From NCBI RefSeq assembly GCF_024518835.1, contig NZ_JANIGO010000003.1:124001-188000 (forward strand): a stretch of DNA of 64,000 nucleotides, in the 5' to 3' direction. Source of the stretch: Limnobacter humi (lineage in GTDB: Bacteria; Pseudomonadota; Gammaproteobacteria; Burkholderiales; Burkholderiaceae_B). The notes beneath the pieces were generated by a model. That model was not told the origin of the DNA. It saw nothing but the letters and a program-made list of their open reading frames with translations, and did no database searches. This document shows, in pieces, positions 39,548-49,221 of the stretch (position 1 is the stretch's first letter; each line of letters starts with the position of its first letter). The position numbers and the translations under genes are program-made.

Positions 39548-41533
39548 ATGGGTGCATTTGATTTTTTCAAAAACGACCAACTGATTCACCTGATTGACCG
39601 CATCAAATCCTTACCACCAGGCAGCGCAGCATCGGCAACGCATCAAATCCCCCTCGATGGCCTGAATGGCGATGCCAAAGTGCTCGCTGAGACACTGAAC
39701 ACTTGGCTGAAAACCCAATCCACCGACCAGCAAAAAGCCGCTGAACACGAACGGCAGGCCTTGGCCGTGGATGCGGTGTCCACCAACGTCATGATCGCCG
39801 ATGCGAACTACAAGATCGTGTATGTCAACAGGGCATTGAGCGACATGCTGATCACGGCTCAAAGCGACATTCAAAAAGACTTGCCCCAGTTCGATGCCCG
39901 CAACATTGTTGGTGTGAACATCGACATTTTTCACAAGAACCCTGCGCACCAGCGCGGCATGCTGGACCGACTCACCAGCACCTACACCACGCAACTGACG
40001 ATTGGCGGTCGGTATTTCAATTTGATCGTGACGCCGGTTCTGGACGGTACAGGCGCCCGCACGGGCACCGTGGTGGAATGGAAAGACCGCACCCAGGAAG
40101 TGCTGACCCAGCAACGTGAACAGGCACAGGCCGAAGCCGCTGCGCGCATTGCACGCGAAAACCTGACCATCCGCATCGCACTGGATTCTGTGACAACCAA
40201 CGTGATGATTGCCAATGCGGACGGCATCATCACCTACCTCAACCCCGCCCTGCACGACATGCTGTCGCGCAATGAAGCGATGATTCGCAGCGTGCTGCCC
40301 GCCTTCAACATGAAAACCCTGCTGGGCACCAACTTCGATGTGTTCCACAAAAACCCCGCCCATCAACGCAACCTGCTGGGCAGCCTGACCAAGCCCATCA
40401 CCACCGCCATCCGGGTGGGTGATCTGCATTTCCGGTTGGTGGCTTCACCAGTGTCCGATGATCAAGGGGAGCGACTGGGTACGGTGGTGGAATGGCGCGA
40501 CCGCACTGCAGAGGTCTCGATTGAAGATGAAATTTCCAGCATCGTGAATGCAGCATCCCAGGGTAACTTTGACCGGCGCATCCGAGAGGACGACAAAGAG
40601 GGTTTCCTGCGCGCCTTGGCCACCAATGTCAACACCTTGCTGCAAACCACATCGGTGGGCTTGAGCGATGTGGGCCGGGTGCTCAAACTGCTGGCCAGTG
40701 GTGACATGACCCAAACCATTGAGAATGACTATGCAGGCTTGTTTGGCGAGGTCAAAAACAACGTCAATTCCACCATCGACCGACTGCGCAACGTGATTGA
40801 CGATGTTCGCCAAAATGCGAGCTCGCTCACCAACGCCGCTCGCGAAATTTCCAAAACCTCGCAATCCATTTCACAGGGGGCCAGTTCGCAGGCAGCCGGC
40901 GTGGAGGAGGTATCTGCCTCCGTCAGTGAGATGAGCGACTCCATTCGACAAAACACTGAGAACGCACGGGTAACTGACCAGATCGCATCCAAAGCCTCGC
41001 TGGAGGCCACGCAGGGTGGCGAAGCAGTTCAGGATACGGTTGAAGCCATGAATGCGATTGCCAGCAAAATCAGCATCATCGACGACATCGCTTACCAAAC
41101 CAATTTGCTGGCGTTGAACGCGGCCATTGAAGCAGCCCGGGCTGGTCAACATGGCAAAGGGTTTGCAGTGGTGGCGGTTGAGGTGCGCAAACTGGCTGAA
41201 CGCTCACAGGTGGCTGCGCAGGAAATTAGCAATTTGGCCAGCAGCAGCGTCAAAAAAGCGGAGCGTGCCGGCACCCTGCTGGAACAAATGGTTCCCGCCA
41301 TTAACCGCACTTCCAACCTGGTGCAGGAAATCACGACAGCATCAACGGAGCAATCCAACAGCGTGAGCCAGGTGAACATGGCCATGACCTCGCTGAATCA
41401 GCAAACCCAGCAAAATGCTGCGGCCTCCGAAGAACTGGCAGCCACGGCAGAGGAAATGAATGGCCAGGCCAATCAATTGCTGGAGGTGATGGCTTTCTTC
41501 CGCACTGGAAACAAGCCGGGACAACAGCGCTAG
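39548..41533 (+). CDS. Cytosolic methyl-accepting chemotaxis protein with tandem PAS domains
   Basis: A 661-residue chemoreceptor without transmembrane segments. Two homologous PAS domains at about 73-185 and 208-325 each contain NVMIA near the start and FHKNPAHQR near the middle, so they arose by internal duplication. They are followed by a HAMP-like linker (about 325-425) and a signalling domain with the canonical hairpin tip [20 protein letters not shown]. No CheB/CheR-binding pentapeptide is seen at the C-terminus. A soluble PAS receptor usually senses redox, oxygen or an internal metabolite. It lies next to a BLUF light-sensor gene. Confidence 0.92.
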   Translation: MGAFDFFKNDQLIHLIDRIKSLPPGSAASATHQIPLDGLNGDAKVLAETLNTWLKTQSTDQQKAAEHERQALAVDAVSTNVMIADANYKIVYVNRALSDMLITAQSDIQKDLPQFDARNIVGVNIDIFHKNPAHQRGMLDRLTSTYTTQLTIGGRYFNLIVTPVLDGTGARTGTVVEWKDRTQEVLTQQREQAQAEAAARIARENLTIRIALDSVTTNVMIANADGIITYLNPALHDMLSRNEAMIRSVLPAFNMKTLLGTNFDVFHKNPAHQRNLLGSLTKPITTAIRVGDLHFRLVASPVSDDQGERLGTVVEWRDRTAEVSIEDEISSIVNAASQGNFDRRIREDDKEGFLRALATNVNTLLQTTSVGLSDVGRVLKLLASGDMTQTIENDYAGLFGEVKNNVNSTIDRLRNVIDDVRQNASSLTNAAREISKTSQSISQGASSQAAGVEEVSASVSEMSDSIRQNTENARVTDQIASKASLEATQGGEAVQDTVEAMNAIASKISIIDDIAYQTNLLALNAAIEAARAGQHGKGFAVVAVEVRKLAERSQVAAQEISNLASSSVKKAERAGTLLEQMVPAINRTSNLVQEITTASTEQSNSVSQVNMAMTSLNQQTQQNAAASEELAATAEEMNGQANQLLEVMAFFRTGNKPGQQR

Positions 41534-41633
41534 GACAGTCGGACATTACATCGACCTGGACTGCGGGGAATCCTTCATTTACGGAAGATTCCTCGTTGTG
41601 TATTCTGAACCATCGTTTGTTGGAGCACTCCAC

Positions 41634-42074
41634 ATGATTCGCCTCTTGTACTTCAGTCAAGCCAAACCCCATGCCAACAGCGCGCTGCTGGATGACATCC
41701 TGCGGACGTCCCGAAAAAACAATGCGACCCTGGACATCACCGGCGTGCTGGTGCACGGCGGCGGCATGTTCATGCAGGTATTGGAAGGCCCTGAGGCGGT
41801 GGTGCTTCGCCTGTACGTCAAAATTCTGGATGACAAACGCCACACCGACAGCCGGGTCATTCACATCACCCCCACCAGCACACGCTTGTTCCCCAACTGG
41901 ACCATGGGTGTGATTGAAGCCGAGCCCCTCAGCTTTGAAGAGGTGGCGCATTTGCGGGCGCACCGCACAGAGTCGGTGGACAGTAAAGTATTTACCCAGT
42001 TGATGCGTAAATTCAATGGTCTGTTGCTGAAGGGAGATCCATCCATGACCACACCCGAGAAAACCACCCCATGA
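41634..42074 (+). CDS. BLUF blue-light photoreceptor
   Basis: A 146-residue single-domain BLUF (flavin-based blue-light sensor). All key residues are visible: Y6 in LLYFS, N30 in RKNNATLDITG, Q48 in MFMQVLEG, W89 and M91 in FPNWTMG. After the about 95-residue domain there is only a short helical tail, so it must signal through a partner. The ATG at 41634 has GGAG 9 bases upstream. It overlaps the dehalogenase gene as ATGA, an unusual pairing. Confidence 0.93.
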   Translation: MIRLLYFSQAKPHANSALLDDILRTSRKNNATLDITGVLVHGGGMFMQVLEGPEAVVLRLYVKILDDKRHTDSRVIHITPTSTRLFPNWTMGVIEAEPLSFEEVAHLRAHRTESVDSKVFTQLMRKFNGLLLKGDPSMTTPEKTTP

Positions 42075-42760
42075 ACACCATTCAAGGTCTCGTGTTTGAT
42101 GCCTATGGCACCCTGCTGGATGTATATTCGATCGGGCGCCTGGCCGAACAACTCTACCCTGGCTCGGGCGCAGCCTTGGGTAACCTGTGGCGGGACAAGC
42201 AAATTGAATATTCACGGTTGGTTTCACTGTCCGACCCACAACCACAGGGCAGCCGCCACTACGCGTCTTTCTGGGCACTGACCGAAGCAGCACTGCGGTA
42301 TAGCCTTGAGCGACTCCAGCTGGATGGTCGAGACACGCTGGTGCAGCAATTGATGAACCAGTACGCCCGGCTGGATGCCTTCCCGGAATGTCAGGCGGTG
42401 TTGCGCACGCTGAGCAAGGCTGATTTGCCCATGGCGGTGTTGTCCAATGGTTCACCCGACATGCTGCAGTCCGCACTGGATCATGCTGGCTTGTCGCCAC
42501 ATATGCACCATCTGATTTCAGTCGATGGTGTCCGACAATTCAAGACACACCCAGCCGCCTATGCACTGGCTTGCAGCACACTGAACCTGCCCAAGGAAAA
42601 TCTGCTGTTCGTGTCATCCAATGGATGGGATGTCATGGGCGCAGGCTGGTTTGGCTTTTCCACCTGCTGGATTAACCGCGCCGGCTTGCCGTTTGAAACC
42701 ATCGGCCCACGGCCCACCCTCATGGGTCAAGATTTAAGCGTGGTACTGTCAGCCATCTAG
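42071..42760 (+). CDS. L-2-haloacid dehalogenase family protein (HAD type II)
   Basis: A 229-residue HAD hydrolase close to L-2-haloacid dehalogenases: nucleophile D10 in FDAYGTLLD, R41 in WRDKQIEY (halide-binding arginine), S125-N126 in LSNGSP, K158 in FKTHP and D187 in SSNGWDVMGA. This set is specific to the haloacid dehalogenase subgroup rather than to phosphatases. The true substrate may not be a haloacid. It is translationally coupled to the BLUF gene and its last 12 bases overlap the end of the convergent kinase gene. Confidence 0.9.
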   Translation: MNTIQGLVFDAYGTLLDVYSIGRLAEQLYPGSGAALGNLWRDKQIEYSRLVSLSDPQPQGSRHYASFWALTEAALRYSLERLQLDGRDTLVQQLMNQYARLDAFPECQAVLRTLSKADLPMAVLSNGSPDMLQSALDHAGLSPHMHHLISVDGVRQFKTHPAAYALACSTLNLPKENLLFVSSNGWDVMGAGWFGFSTCWINRAGLPFETIGPRPTLMGQDLSVVLSAI

Positions 42761-44083
42761 AGCGCTGGGCCGACTCACCGTAAAACCCACGCTGACCTGC
42801 AAGCCGTCGCACCGCGCGATGGGCTCTCCACCGTGCAAGCGCGCAATGGCAGCGACAATTGCCAAACCCAAACCATGATTTCGGTGACTTTCTGTTCGCG
42901 ATTGATCCACACGGTAAAACGGTTCAAACAGGTGAGGAATGTGCTCAGCCGATATGGAAACACCTTGGTTGCAGACCATGACTTGGGCACACCGACCCTC
43001 AGCCTTCGGATCAATTTCAATGCGAATCGTGCTGTCAACATCGGCATAACGCACCGCATTGGACAGCAGGTTGGACAATGCTCGCTTGATCAATTCAGCA
43101 TCGACCGGCACCAATGCATCACCAGTCAGCACCCACCGGAGCTGATGTTCCTCCAGAAGTGGCTCCATGTAATCCATCACGGTGTGCACCAACGCACTCA
43201 ACGACAGCGTTTCAAATTCTGGTGTTTGACCCTGCCCCACATGCGACAAGAACAGCATGCTTTGGATGATGCGGTTCATTCGTTGCAATTCTTCAAGGTG
43301 ACTGTGCAACGCGTCAACAACCTGGGCATGATCCAGATGGCGTTCCCTTAGCAGCAACTCATGACTCACGGTGAGGCTGGACAAGGGCGTGTTCAATTCA
43401 TGGGCCACGTTCGAATTGAATGAACGAAGTTGCTCGTGATAGTGCCCAACCTTGCCCATCAAGTGATTGAATTGTTCGATGACAGGGCTCAATTCATCCG
43501 GTGCCTGATCATGGTGGATGCGGGCTGATAAATTTGACGGATCAAACTGGGCGATGTCTCGACTAAAGCGGATCAGGGGCTTTAATTCAAGGCGGGCCAA
43601 AGTGCTGCTGAGCAGCAACACAACAATCGCCCAGACCCCAGCCATGCCACTAAAAAGCCATGCCATAAAATTCAGAAAACGTCGATCTTCGCTGACGTCC
43701 ATCGCCAGCTCAAGGCTGGACATCGGCATGCTACCCCCCAGACCGTTCAATGGGTATTGCCGGGTGACCTTGTGTGTGACCTGGCCGAGCAAAATTTGTG
43801 GACCGTACACCACCTGACCATCCACGGCCTGGACTTTTGCGCGCACGTTCACCAGGCTGAGCAACAACTCATCCACGCGGGCCCACATGTCAGCAACCGG
43901 CAGTTCACGATTGCGCAGCAAAATTTGCTCGACGCCCGAAGCGGCTCGACTGAGGGTGTCTTCGTGGCGCATGGTCTGCCACATGCCAATCGCTTGATAG
44001 GTCATGACTGCCATGATGACCACACCCAGAATACTGAGCATCGACATCTGAATGGCTGAGCGCCGGGCAATTGAACGCCTCAT
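42749..44083 (-). CDS. cusS: Heavy-metal sensor histidine kinase (CusS/CopS-like)
   Basis: A 444-residue membrane kinase with helices at about 13-36 and 140-162 and a periplasmic sensor of about 100 residues. A HAMP region, HisKA with H228 in SNVAHELNTPLSSL, and an HATPase domain (NLLSNAVRYAD, GLGLAIV) follow. The order and the regulator it overlaps (ATGA) are those of CusRS/CopRS copper-responsive systems. The perfect CusR-type box beside the operon supports this. The CusCBA pump it should control is 30 kb away. Confidence 0.9.
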   Translation of the reverse strand: MRRSIARRSAIQMSMLSILGVVIMAVMTYQAIGMWQTMRHEDTLSRAASGVEQILLRNRELPVADMWARVDELLLSLVNVRAKVQAVDGQVVYGPQILLGQVTHKVTRQYPLNGLGGSMPMSSLELAMDVSEDRRFLNFMAWLFSGMAGVWAIVVLLLSSTLARLELKPLIRFSRDIAQFDPSNLSARIHHDQAPDELSPVIEQFNHLMGKVGHYHEQLRSFNSNVAHELNTPLSSLTVSHELLLRERHLDHAQVVDALHSHLEELQRMNRIIQSMLFLSHVGQGQTPEFETLSLSALVHTVMDYMEPLLEEHQLRWVLTGDALVPVDAELIKRALSNLLSNAVRYADVDSTIRIEIDPKAEGRCAQVMVCNQGVSISAEHIPHLFEPFYRVDQSRTESHRNHGLGLAIVAAIARLHGGEPIARCDGLQVSVGFTVSRPSALDG

Positions 44084-44781
44084 GATGGCTGCCCCAAAGC
44101 CCGAACCTCCAGCACATAACCCATGCCACGAACGGTGTGCAACAAGGCTTGATCAAAAGGGTCATCCAGCTTGCTCCGCAGCCGTCGAACTGCCACATCC
44201 ACCACATTGGTTTCGCTGTCAAAGTGCATGTCCCACACCAGCTCTGCCAATTCAGTTCGCGACAACACTTCACCTTGCCTGCGCAGCAGTAGCCACAACA
44301 AACTGAACTCTTTGGCGGTCAAGCGAAGATCATGACCAGAACGCTTGGCCACCCGCTTGACGGCATCCATGTCAAGATCTGCAAGCGACAAATGGCTGAC
44401 ATCGGAAGCATGGGTGGCAACCCCATGGGCGCGGCGAGCCAAAGCATGGACCCGGGCGACCAGCTCGGAAAATGCAAATGGCTTGGTGAGGTAATCATCC
44501 GCTCCGGCTTGAAGCCCACGCACGCGATCTTCCACCATGGCCCTGGCTGTCAACATCAACACCGGAATGTGGCTGCGCTGCCGCAATGCAGCCAGCACAC
44601 CCAAGCCGTCCAGATCGGGCAACATGCCATCCAAAATCATCAGCTCATAATGGCCTTGGGTCGCCAAATGCAAACCATCCACACCCGAGTGCGCCACATC
44701 CACGACAAAGCCCTCTGCACTCAAACCTTTTTGAAGGTATGCAGCCAATTTCTTCTCATCTTCAATCAGCAGTATTTTCAT
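44080..44781 (-). CDS. cusR: Copper-responsive OmpR-type response regulator (CusR/CopR-like)
   Basis: A 233-residue OmpR-family regulator with phospho-acceptor D51 in LMILDGMLPDLDG, the conserved lysine in YLTKPFAFSE, and a winged-helix domain (LRLTAKEFSLLWLLL, TNVVDVAVRRLRSKLD). Upstream lies ATGACAA-AT-TTGTCAT, identical to the CusR box core of E. coli. A TATACT hexamer at 44822-44817 places that box about 43 bases before the predicted transcription start, which fits autoactivation. Confidence 0.91.
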   Translation of the reverse strand: MKILLIEDEKKLAAYLQKGLSAEGFVVDVAHSGVDGLHLATQGHYELMILDGMLPDLDGLGVLAALRQRSHIPVLMLTARAMVEDRVRGLQAGADDYLTKPFAFSELVARVHALARRAHGVATHASDVSHLSLADLDMDAVKRVAKRSGHDLRLTAKEFSLLWLLLRRQGEVLSRTELAELVWDMHFDSETNVVDVAVRRLRSKLDDPFDQALLHTVRGMGYVLEVRALGQPS

Positions 44782-44844
44782 GGACAGGGTGCTTCATTGG
44801 TGTGTTCATGGTGGTGAGTATAGAAGCAGCATCGAACTCTGGAC

Positions 44845-44860
44845 ATGACAAATTTGTCAT
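44845..44860. promoter_or_regulatory. CusR/CopR box
   Basis: Perfect 16-base palindrome ATGACAAATTTGTCAT, matching ATGACAANNTTGTCAT of CusR. It lies between cusR (64 bases away on the minus strand) and the small secreted gene (102 bases away on the plus strand), so it may activate both. Confidence 0.82.
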
Positions 44861-44962
44861 CTACCGGTGGGGGCTTGGTCATGTGTGGCTGTGTATTGTT
44901 TGAGTCATGCCAGGGCGACATTGCCGAGGCAGACAAACAACCCATCATTCAGGAGAATCACC

Positions 44963-45280
44963 ATGAACGCACGTCAACTGCTCACTGCAACCGCCTTCGC
45001 CCTGTCCGTGTTTACACCTGGCATCGGCATGACCGCCGCAAACAATCCACACGCTGGAGACGGCACGTCCCATGTGGTGGATTACAGGGATGCAACCACA
45101 CGGCTCAGCCAAGACACTGTGTTGAATGTTCTTCGAGGCGCTCAGAGCCGAGGGGAATTCAATCCAGCCGCTGGGGACAGCACTGTTTCGCCATCCACCG
45201 CGCAGAAATCCAGCACAACCCGCATGAGTGTGATTGAAATGATCAACCACTCGGGCCTGAGCAAAGGTGATGCAAGCTGA
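44963..45280 (+). CDS. Small secreted protein, DUF4148-like
   Basis: A 105-residue exported protein with a signal peptide at about 1-26 (ending near MTAA). The mature part contains RLSQDTVLNVLRGAQSRGEF followed by a GD, which resembles DUF4148 proteins common in Burkholderiales. It has no cysteine and few possible metal ligands. AGGAG precedes the ATG by about 7 bases. It faces cusRS across the CusR box, so induction by copper is likely (inference). A strong terminator follows. Confidence 0.72.
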   Translation: MNARQLLTATAFALSVFTPGIGMTAANNPHAGDGTSHVVDYRDATTRLSQDTVLNVLRGAQSRGEFNPAAGDSTVSPSTAQKSSTTRMSVIEMINHSGLSKGDAS

Positions 45281-45310
45281 ACAGCTTGAAAGATTGTTCT
45301 TGAAACGAAA

Positions 45311-45352
45311 AAGGACCCGGCGGATTTCTCACGCCAGGTCCTTGTTTTATTT
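45311..45352. terminator. Bidirectional intrinsic terminator
   Basis: AAGGACC (45311-45317) pairs with GGTCCTT (45337-45343), with GGCG/CGCC extending the stem, followed by GTTTTATTT on the plus strand and preceded by an A-run. It can end the small secreted gene on one strand and the tRNA transcript on the other. Confidence 0.82.
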
Positions 45353-45428
45353 GGGGCGAGGTATGGGGCTCGAACCCACGACCCACGGAATCACAATCCG
45401 TTGCTCTACCAACTGAGCTAACCCCGCC
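45352..45428 (-). tRNA. tRNA-His (GTG)
   Basis: The anticodon loop TTGTGAT gives GTG. The acceptor stem GCGGGGT pairs with ACCTCGC (one G-U), an extra 5' G (-1) faces C73 as required for histidine tRNA, and CCA is encoded. The T-loop reads TTCGAGC. Last of three tRNA genes transcribed from the minus strand. Confidence 0.96.
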
Positions 45429-45452
45429 ACAGGGTAACCTTACAAAATTCTT

Positions 45453-45529
45453 TGGCCTGCCCGGAGGGGCTCGAACCCCCGACCCTCGGCTTAGAAGGCC
45501 GATGCTCTATCCAGCTGAGCTACGGGCAG
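45453..45529 (-). tRNA. tRNA-Arg (TCT)
   Basis: The anticodon loop CTTCTAA gives TCT. The acceptor stem CTGCCCG pairs fully with CGGGCAG, discriminator G73, CCA encoded, T-loop TTCGAGC. Middle gene of the cluster. Confidence 0.96.
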
Positions 45530-45581
45530 CACATTGAACGCATTCAACGGGGCCCGGTGCCGGCTTTGCATCGAAACCGGG

Positions 45582-45658
<77 letters not shown>

Positions 45659-45736
45659 ACAAAGAAGCGGAATTCTAAGGGGTGCAGCCGATTTCGTCAA
45701 GCCTGCCAGCCCAGTTTGAAACGTGGGCCGTCAAAA

Positions 45737-46906
45737 TTAATCCCTTTGGTACAAATCGCGCGTGTACACGCGGTCCAGCACATCGTGCAAATCCGGCGTG
45801 ATGCGGTTGGCCACGATCAAATCGGCGTCGCGTTTGAAAGCCTCCAGGTCGTGATACACCGTGGAGTTGTAAAAATGAGGTTCGTTCAGCGCGGGTTCAT
45901 AGACCACCACGTCGATGCCTTTGGCCTTGATGCGCTTCATGATGCCCTGCACCGAACTGGAGCGAAAGTTGTCAGAACCGACCTTCATCACCAGACGATA
46001 AATACCAACCAGCCTGGGCTTGCGTTTGATGATGTCGAAAGCCACAAAATCTTTGCGGGTGGAGTTGGCATCCACAATGGCCCGAATCAGGTTTTGCGGC
46101 ACGTTGTTGTAATTGGCCAGCATCTGTTTGGTGTCTTTCGGCAGGCAATAACCGCCATAACCAAACGACGGATTGTTGTAGTGTGGGCCAACACGGGGGT
46201 CCAGACAAACCCCATCAATCATTTGTCGGGTATCCAATCCATGCACACCGGCATACGTGTCCAGCTCATTGAAATAAGCAACGCGCATGGCCAGGTAGGT
46301 GTTGGCAAACAATTTGATGGCTTCCGCCTCGGTGCTGCCTGTGAACAACACCGGGGCATCTTTTCGGATGGCGCCTTGCTGCAACAGGGCTGCAAAGCGC
46401 TCCGCCCGTGCCGACCGTTCACCCACCACAATCCGTGAAGGATAAAGGTTGTCATGCAGTGCCCGGCCTTCCCGCAAAAACTCCGGGGAAAAAATCAGGT
46501 TGGCGGTGTGGTACTTCTGGCGCGCATGGCGGGTAAAACCCACAGGCACTGTCGACTTGATCACCATCAGCGCATCGGGATTGGTGTTGGTGACTTGTTC
46601 AATCACGGCTTCAACTGACCGGGTATTGAAATAATTGGTTTCCGGATCGTAGTCGGTTGGCGTTGCAATGATCACAAACTCTGCACCGGCATAGGCCTGT
46701 GCCGCATCGGTGGTCGCTGTCAGGTTGAGGGGTTTGGTCGAGAGGTAGTCTTCAATGTCAGCATCCACAATCGGGCTTTGGCGGGCATTGATTCGGTCCA
46801 CTTTGCCCTGCACGATGTCCAACGCGACCACTTGATTGTGCTGCGCCAACAACACGGCGTTGGACAAGCCCACATACCCGGTGCCTGCAATGGCGATTTT
46901 CGACAT
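45737..46906 (-). CDS. ugd: UDP-glucose 6-dehydrogenase
   Basis: A 389-residue nucleotide-sugar dehydrogenase of the short form. It has the NAD-binding [14 protein letters not shown] at the N-terminus, STVPVGFT in the middle and the catalytic cysteine in [11 protein letters not shown]. It should make UDP-glucuronate for exopolysaccharide or lipopolysaccharide. The short class and the [13 protein letters not shown] loop match E. coli Ugd; a UDP-ManNAc or GDP-mannose dehydrogenase is less likely. It lies upstream of the tRNA cluster and downstream of glmM on the same strand. Confidence 0.92.
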   Translation of the reverse strand: MSKIAIAGTGYVGLSNAVLLAQHNQVVALDIVQGKVDRINARQSPIVDADIEDYLSTKPLNLTATTDAAQAYAGAEFVIIATPTDYDPETNYFNTRSVEAVIEQVTNTNPDALMVIKSTVPVGFTRHARQKYHTANLIFSPEFLREGRALHDNLYPSRIVVGERSARAERFAALLQQGAIRKDAPVLFTGSTEAEAIKLFANTYLAMRVAYFNELDTYAGVHGLDTRQMIDGVCLDPRVGPHYNNPSFGYGGYCLPKDTKQMLANYNNVPQNLIRAIVDANSTRKDFVAFDIIKRKPRLVGIYRLVMKVGSDNFRSSSVQGIMKRIKAKGIDVVVYEPALNEPHFYNSTVYHDLEAFKRDADLIVANRITPDLHDVLDRVYTRDLYQRD

Positions 46907-46995
46907 GACCGCAACATTCGATTAACCCGATGGCTCCGAAGTATGGCGTGACCATGTGTCAGTTTGACGACACTGACTTTGCAGCGCGATTTAAC

Positions 46996-48345
46996 TCATC
47001 CCGATGCTTTGGGCAGTACAGCCAACAACCGGTCAACCAAGCCCTCAGCTCTCGCTGTGTCTCTCGCCTCCACCATGACCCGCAGCACTGGCTCGGTGCC
47101 CGAAGGGCGAATCAGCAAGCGCCCCTGCCCGACCAGCTCAGCCCGGACCTGCTCACAAGCGGCTGCTAGGTCTCTGTCGTTTGACCACACATAGCCGGCT
47201 GGTAAACGTGCGTTCTTCAACACCTGCGGCATCATCACCACTGGGCTCAAGATATGAGCCAGTGGTTGCCCCAGGCCTTGCACTGCACCCAATACCTGCA
47301 AGGCACTCACAATGCCATCACCCGTGGAATGGCGGTCCAGCACCAGCAAATGGCCGGAGCTTTCACCACCCAGTTGCCAGCCTCTTTCCTGCAACTTCTC
47401 GAACACATACCGGTCGCCAACCTTTGCGCGTTCAAAGGCGATGCCCAAGCCGGTCAAGGCCAACTCCAGCCCCATGTTGCTCATCAACGTGCCCACCACA
47501 CCCGGCACCGGCAAACCAGTGCCCAAACGGTGAGCCACCAACACAAACAACAATTCATCACCGTTGAAAATACGGCCGTTGCTGTCCACACAAATCAATC
47601 GGTCTGCGTCACCATCCAATGCAAATCCATAATCGGCCTTGTTCTCCAACACCGCTTTTGAAACGGCCTCCGGGTGAGTGGCACCCACACCGTCGTTAAT
47701 GTTCAAACCATTGGGTTGGTCGGCCATCACCACCACCTCGGCACCCAGCTCGCGAAACACGGCCGGGGCAATGTGATAAGCCGCGCCGTTGGCACAATCC
47801 ACCACCACCTTCAATCCGCGCAGGTCTAACCCGCGAGGAAACGTACTCTTGCAAAACTCGATGTAGCGCCCAGCGGCATCTTCCAGGCGTTTGGCTTTGC
47901 CCAGGTTCACCGATGAGTTGCACGGCAATTGACCCTGCAGCTGCTGTTCAATCTCCAGCTCCCACTCATCGGGCAGCTTGGTGCCTTGCCCTGAAAAAAA
48001 CTTGATGCCATTGTCGGGATAAGGGTTGTGTGACGCGCTGATCACCACACCGGCCGACAGGTTCAGGGTGCGGGTGAGATAGGCAATACCCGCAGTGGGC
48101 ATGGGGCCAACCAGCACCACATCCACCCCCACCGAGGTCAGGCCCGCCTCCAGACAACTCTCCAGCAAATAGCCACTCACGCGGGTGTCTTTTCCGATCA
48201 AGACGGTGGGCCGTCGACTACCCCGTTCATGACGAGCAATCACCAAGCCAGCCGCCTGCCCCAACCGTAAAATGAAATCGGGTGTCATGGGCGATTGCCC
48301 CACGGTGCCGCGAATGCCGTCTGTGCCGAAATATTGTCTGCTCAT
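46996..48345 (-). CDS. glmM: Phosphoglucosamine mutase
   Basis: Interconverts glucosamine 6-phosphate and glucosamine 1-phosphate for peptidoglycan and lipopolysaccharide precursors. The 449-residue protein begins [20 protein letters not shown], diagnostic of GlmM. The phosphoserine is S105 in [17 protein letters not shown], the metal loop is DGDADR and the sugar-binding loop is GGESSGH. The C-terminal phosphate-binding loop is [12 protein letters not shown]. Unusually it is not next to ftsH/folP; folP lies 2.5 kb away, beyond manC. Confidence 0.95.
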   Translation of the reverse strand: MSRQYFGTDGIRGTVGQSPMTPDFILRLGQAAGLVIARHERGSRRPTVLIGKDTRVSGYLLESCLEAGLTSVGVDVVLVGPMPTAGIAYLTRTLNLSAGVVISASHNPYPDNGIKFFSGQGTKLPDEWELEIEQQLQGQLPCNSSVNLGKAKRLEDAAGRYIEFCKSTFPRGLDLRGLKVVVDCANGAAYHIAPAVFRELGAEVVVMADQPNGLNINDGVGATHPEAVSKAVLENKADYGFALDGDADRLICVDSNGRIFNGDELLFVLVAHRLGTGLPVPGVVGTLMSNMGLELALTGLGIAFERAKVGDRYVFEKLQERGWQLGGESSGHLLVLDRHSTGDGIVSALQVLGAVQGLGQPLAHILSPVVMMPQVLKNARLPAGYVWSNDRDLAAACEQVRAELVGQGRLLIRPSGTEPVLRVMVEARDTARAEGLVDRLLAVLPKASG

Positions 48346-48422
48346 GCTGAAAGTCGGGTGAATGCTGGTGTGACAGAGATTGTCTTACAAATGCTAAGCT
48401 GCGTGTGGAGTGAAGGCTCGCC

Positions 48423-49217
48423 ATGCACCCCCCAACCATCGGATTTCGTTGCGTCAATGCCACCATGAATACACCCCTGCCCGCTCGAAAAGCACCCCTG
48501 TTGTACACCTCACCCATTCAACTGCCGGGCAAACCATGGCGCGGTGGCATACCCTTGCTGTTCCCCCAGTTTGCGGACCGCGGGCCATTGCGCAAACATG
48601 GCTTCGCCAGGGACTCGGTGTTTGCCCAGTCGCCAGTTGCAGACGCGCAAAACGGCCCGGTACGGCACCACAGTCAATTGAATGTTCAACCGGGGGATTG
48701 GCCCGGCTGGCCTTACGCTGCGCACTTGGAATGGCTGGAATACCCCGAAATCAACCGCATTCGGTATGAATTTCGGGTAACGAATACTGGCAACGATGCA
48801 TTTGATTGGACCGGCGGACTGCACCCCTATATTCAAATCAGCCGATTGATGGACATCGAGGTTGAGGGCTTGAGCGATCTGCCAGTGGCGGACAAATTGG
48901 ACCACACGCTACAGCGCTCGCCACAGCAACAGTTGCGTTTTAAAGCAGCAGAGTTTGAACGACTATATGTGGGCAACCCCACGGTGGTGTTGACGGATCC
49001 CGGTTTGAAACGCCAGATTACTCTGCGCAGCAGTGGTTTTACTGAATGGATGGTGTGGAATCCAGGCCCGCTGTTGGCCCAACAATTGGCGGACCTGCCG
49101 GAGGGCGACTGGCAGCAGTTTGTGTGCATTGAACCGGTGATTGCCCATCAGCCAACCCGGCTTGCGCCCGGCGAGACATTCACCGGGACGCTGGATGTGG
49201 TCGTTCAGTGGATGTAA
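48423..49217 (+). CDS. D-hexose-6-phosphate mutarotase (aldose 1-epimerase family)
   Basis: A 264-residue galactose-mutarotase-like protein of the YeaD type: GGIPLLFPQFADRGPLRKHG binds the phosphosugar, GLHPYIQI holds the catalytic histidine, and WNPG and CIEPV (catalytic glutamate) follow. It interconverts alpha and beta anomers of glucose 6-phosphate. It is slightly shorter than typical members (about 290). It is divergent from glmM and convergent with manC. Confidence 0.88.
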   Translation: MHPPTIGFRCVNATMNTPLPARKAPLLYTSPIQLPGKPWRGGIPLLFPQFADRGPLRKHGFARDSVFAQSPVADAQNGPVRHHSQLNVQPGDWPGWPYAAHLEWLEYPEINRIRYEFRVTNTGNDAFDWTGGLHPYIQISRLMDIEVEGLSDLPVADKLDHTLQRSPQQQLRFKAAEFERLYVGNPTVVLTDPGLKRQITLRSSGFTEWMVWNPGPLLAQQLADLPEGDWQQFVCIEPVIAHQPTRLAPGETFTGTLDVVVQWM

Positions 49218-49221
49218 CTGC

